A DNA stretch of 21,626 nt from a virus: IMG/VR virus record IMGVR_UViG_3300020191_000083, positions 1 through 21,626 of that record; one strand, written 5' to 3'. Position numbers and translations under genes: made by a program. Under the pieces are notes generated by a model. That model made no database searches and was not told where the DNA came from. It saw nothing but the letters and a program-made list of their open reading frames with translations. The stretch's first letter is position 1; the number at the start of each line of letters is the position of its first letter. Shown here piece after piece: positions 20,870 to 21,626 of this stretch.

Positions 20870-21626
20870 GTAATACTCAGTACCTTTTGTATTATAAAAA
20901 GGAACTACTTCTACTACTTCGTCTGTAATGTTTTCTGCTTTAAAGGAAACTGTTAAACCATTTGTAAACTCTTTGGTTACATACAAGTTTAACTTATTTA
21001 GATCTTCCAAATACTCCTGGCCTTCTTCTAATACATCATAAGGTCCAGGTGCTCTATCTAAATTAAAAGCATATTTTAATCTAAAGTTCACATCAAAAAA
21101 GTTTTCGCTGTATTGTAATACACCAGAAAATTTAGGTACTCTGGTTTGATCTGTATCTGTATATTTTAACATTACAAAAAGGGGACCAAAGTTATTTGCA
21201 TATCTCATACCTGCTGTGGTATATTCTCCTGTGTTGGCATAAGTAGGCATAGTATAAACTGGATTATTGTCTTCTACTAATGTGTAAACACAACCTAATG
21301 GCATACCATCTGATGCTGTATAATTAGGATCTAATACACAACCACCATATGTGCCGTCTGTATTTACAGATAGATCAGGATTTAGTTCCAATGTTGCTGT
21401 AATATTATCTGTATAATATCCTGGAACATATTCTATTGCTTCTTCAAAATCATACATGAATACACTTAATACACCATATCCCAATTCAACACCTACACCT
21501 TTTTCAGGATCTAGTTCTTCATTGCCTTGTACATATCCATCACCAAACTTTTCATATAAGTTCGCTTTTCTAAAACTGTTACCAATGTTAAAAAAGAAGT
21601 CTCCTTTTTCTATACCCAGTCTAAGA
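20846..21626 (-). CDS. TonB-dependent receptor-like outer-membrane protein, C-terminal part
   Basis: The frame is open from the right edge to TAG at 20846, giving about 259 C-terminal residues; the N-terminus lies outside. It shows late-barrel landmarks of TonB-dependent receptors: NSFRKANLYEKFGDG, then GNEELDPEKGVGVELGYG, the usual GN-x-L-x-PE...E-x-G box. Alternating strands with periplasmic-turn and loop spacing follow, then FKAENITDE and a last strand EYYLTLGYKW ending in an aromatic residue as BAM substrates do. A loop cysteine pair (GGCVLDP, GCVYTL) may form a disulphide. Such receptors import iron chelates, B12 or glycans. Plug domain, signal peptide and TonB box are not visible here. 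It lies directly before uvsW, whose promoter overlaps its end. Confidence 0.75.
   Translation of the reverse strand, partial: LRLGIEKGDFFFNIGNSFRKANLYEKFGDGYVQGNEELDPEKGVGVELGYGVLSVFMYDFEEAIEYVPGYYTDNITATLELNPDLSVNTDGTYGGCVLDPNYTASDGMPLGCVYTLVEDNNPVYTMPTYANTGEYTTAGMRYANNFGPLFVMLKYTDTDQTRVPKFSGVLQYSENFFDVNFRLKYAFNLDRAPGPYDVLEEGQEYLEDLNKLNLYVTKEFTNGLTVSFKAENITDEVVEVVPFYNTKGTEYYLTLGYKW

Noticed and set aside
1-21626. Search by eye for tRNA genes, CRISPR arrays, insertion sequences and long direct repeats
   Set aside because: Nothing convincing was seen. There are also no gene-free stretches over 300 bases; the longest gaps are just over 100 bases and hold promoters or terminators.

Overview
The window is about 21.6 kb of AT-rich DNA, densely packed with genes, and almost every gene is on the minus strand. 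It looks like part of a lytic tailed phage with a T4-type replication module, most likely from a marine or other aquatic Gram-negative host. The evidence is a UvsW-like helicase, a gp41/DnaB-like helicase, a gp61-like primase and a probable gp62-like clamp-loader subunit, with late genes preceded by an octamer (GATAAATA) close to the T4 late promoter TATAAATA. Genes overlap by ATGA or TAATG junctions, and I see no tRNA, insertion sequence or CRISPR array. The host cannot be named. A TonB-dependent-receptor-like gene at the right edge points to an outer-membrane-bearing host.

Reading on the minus strand, from high to low coordinates: (1) 20846-21626 is the C-terminal part of a TonB-dependent receptor-like outer-membrane barrel. 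(2) 13690-20834 is an early or middle operon: UvsW, an unknown protein, a very acidic protein, an APS-kinase-like/nucleotidyltransferase fusion, MetK, a small unknown, adenine phosphoribosyltransferase, the putative clamp-loader subunit, a zinc-finger protein, and a 192-residue protein that looks like a miniature DnaE palm. Its promoter is a consensus sigma70-type site placed so that the UvsW mRNA should be nearly leaderless. (3) 13308-13688 is the only plus-strand gene. (4) 12434-13234 is a probable virion protein with a late promoter. (5) 9247-12398 is a second early operon (primase, a 52-residue membrane protein, an SGNH-like hydrolase, helicase) with its own consensus, apparently leaderless promoter. 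(6) 5356-9210 is a late operon of six overlapping genes. (7) 4698-5311 holds two short monocistronic units, each with a late promoter, 5-prime hairpin, strong ribosome-binding site, small gene and terminator. (8) 1-4591 is a last late operon ending in a giant amidoligase-like protein that runs off the left edge.

The most interesting theme is in the late region. Several proteins begin with a short peptide resembling the T4 capsid-targeting sequence, followed by an L/I-x-E prohead-protease site. They include a ligase-like nucleotidyltransferase with KWDG, a glycine-zipper protein, a very basic protein and the giant amidoligase-like protein. A transglutaminase-like cysteine protease lies among them. 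This suggests a set of proteins packaged in the head and delivered with the DNA. The other standouts are the miniature DnaE-like protein that keeps all three catalytic aspartates, the phage-borne TonB-dependent receptor, and the two sigma70 promoters fused to start codons.
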